DNA of 15,909 nt, taken from contig JAVBPS010000066.1 in NCBI GenBank assembly GCA_031549495.1, positions 1 through 15,909 of the forward strand, given 5' to 3'. This DNA comes from JAVBOW01 sp031549495 (GTDB lineage Bacteria > Bacteroidota > Bacteroidia > Bacteroidales > Rikenellaceae). Positions 15,121-15,909 of this stretch are shown piece after piece (position 1 is the stretch's first letter; every line of letters begins with the position of its first letter). A program made the position numbers and the translations under genes. The notes beneath the pieces were generated by a model, which made no database searches, was not told where the DNA came from, and worked only from the letters and a program-made list of their open reading frames with translations.

Positions 15121-15157
15121 GAAAGTTCTGACGGTTTTAAAGAAAACAATAGAAACA

Positions 15158-15826
15158 ATGGCAAGATTCAATAAAATGCAGGTCCTCGCCTCGATGAAGG
15201 CGACCGGCATGGTCCCCGTCTTCTACCACAAAGACGTGGAGACGGCCAAAAACGTCCTGCGCGCCTGCTACGAAGGCGGCGTGCGCGCATTCGAATTCAC
15301 CAACCGCGGCGAATTCGCCCACGAGGTGTTCGGCGAACTGAACAAGTTCGCCGCCAAAGAGTGCCCCGAAATGATTCTCGGCGTAGGCTCGATCGTGGAC
15401 GCCCCGACCGCCTCGCTCTACATCCAATTGGGCGCCAACTTCGTTGTGGGCCCCCTGCTGAACCCCGACGTGGCCACGGTCTGCAACCGCCGCCTGGTCC
15501 CCTACACCCCCGGCTGCGGCACGGTGTCGGAGGTAGGCGCGGCACAGCAAGTGGGCTGCGACTTATGTAAGGTCTTCCCCGGCGACGTACTCGGTCCCAA
15601 CTTCGTGAAGGGCCTGCGCGCCCCGATGCCCTGGTCGATGCTGATGGTCACCGGCGGCGTAAAACCCGAAGAGGGCAACCTGAAAGGGTGGTTCGACGCG
15701 GGCGTAACCTGCGTCGGGATGGGCTCGAACCTCTTCCCGGCCGAGGTGATCGCCGCCAAAGAGTGGAGCGCGATCACCAAACTCTGCGCCGACTCGCTGG
15801 CGATCATCACCCGGGTCCGCAAATAA
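15158..15826 (+). CDS. eda: KDPG / KHG aldolase
   Basis: Eda cleaves 2-keto-3-deoxy-6-phosphogluconate to pyruvate and glyceraldehyde 3-phosphate, ending the galacturonate route. The 222-residue product fits the class I aldolase barrel. The Schiff-base Lys138 lies in CKVFPGDVLG (137-146), the catalytic Glu46 in RAFEFTNRG (43-51), and the phosphate/substrate loop PYTPGCGTVSE (115-125) is present, as is GSNLFP near the C-terminus. The start MARFNKMQVLASM follows an A-rich leader. It is the last gene of the uxaC-kdgK-eda series. No convincing terminator is visible in the 83 bases to the window end. Confidence 0.95.
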   Translation: MARFNKMQVLASMKATGMVPVFYHKDVETAKNVLRACYEGGVRAFEFTNRGEFAHEVFGELNKFAAKECPEMILGVGSIVDAPTASLYIQLGANFVVGPLLNPDVATVCNRRLVPYTPGCGTVSEVGAAQQVGCDLCKVFPGDVLGPNFVKGLRAPMPWSMLMVTGGVKPEEGNLKGWFDAGVTCVGMGSNLFPAEVIAAKEWSAITKLCADSLAIITRVRK

Positions 15827-15839
15827 TCCGCATACCCAT

Positions 15840-15854
15840 CCGTCATGTCGAGCG
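15840..15854. repeat. start of another copy of the 49-80 repeat family
   Basis: CCGTCATGTCGAGCG is the exact reverse complement of 64-78. It diverges afterwards (GCGGCCGC and G-rich sequence), so it is a truncated arm or a copy whose remainder lies beyond the window. The final 55 bases contain no recognisable gene. Confidence 0.5.
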
Positions 15855-15909
15855 GCCGCGGGACAACAAAAAAAGGAGGGGTGAGGCGGGGGGAGCGAAG
15901 CGACCCGGT

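Overview
The window looks like a chromosomal segment of a fairly GC-rich member of the Bacteroidales, perhaps Alistipes or another Rikenellaceae; the genus is only a guess. The reasons are protein character (GroEL, Lnt, FolC and the hexuronate enzymes read as Bacteroidota versions), the lack of Shine-Dalgarno sequences (starts are preceded by A-rich leaders), and several perfect TAnnTTTG -7 boxes, the hallmark of the Bacteroidota primary sigma factor. No phage, transposase, CRISPR or secretion genes are present.

Left part (1-5451), all on the minus strand. Positions 1-287 hold no gene, only hairpins, two half-copies of an intergenic repeat, and the groESL terminator. Then come groL and groS (chaperonin operon), a tRNA-His gene with its own promoter and terminator, and folC and lnt (overlapping by one base; transcribed lnt then folC).

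Middle (5573-7753), plus strand: a secreted, probable outer-membrane beta-barrel protein of unknown role with a good terminator, then a pepP-type Xaa-Pro aminopeptidase.

Right part (8018-15826): a complete D-galacturonate (Ashwell) catabolic regulon arranged divergently. On the minus strand lie a LacI-family regulator, uxaB and uxaA; on the plus strand lie uxaC, kdgK and eda. Together they take galacturonate to tagaturonate (UxaC), altronate (UxaB), 2-keto-3-deoxygluconate (UxaA), KDPG (KdgK), and pyruvate plus glyceraldehyde 3-phosphate (Eda). The divergent intergenic region carries a perfect 16-bp palindrome between two opposed -7 boxes, a likely LacI operator controlling both arms. No transporter or pectin-degrading enzyme lies in the window.

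The most unusual content is non-coding. Five gaps in or beside the galacturonate regulon (uxaA/pepP, uxaB/uxaA, regulator/uxaB, uxaC/kdgK, kdgK/eda) are each filled by a long inverted repeat, and only some of these are related to each other. The largest, 249 bp between pepP and uxaA, is symmetric without any indel about one centre; each arm contains small hairpins whose sequences differ between arms by paired, compensatory changes. The uxaA gene also has a base skew opposite to all its neighbours, switching sharply at the repeats on either side. The protein-coding content itself is conventional.
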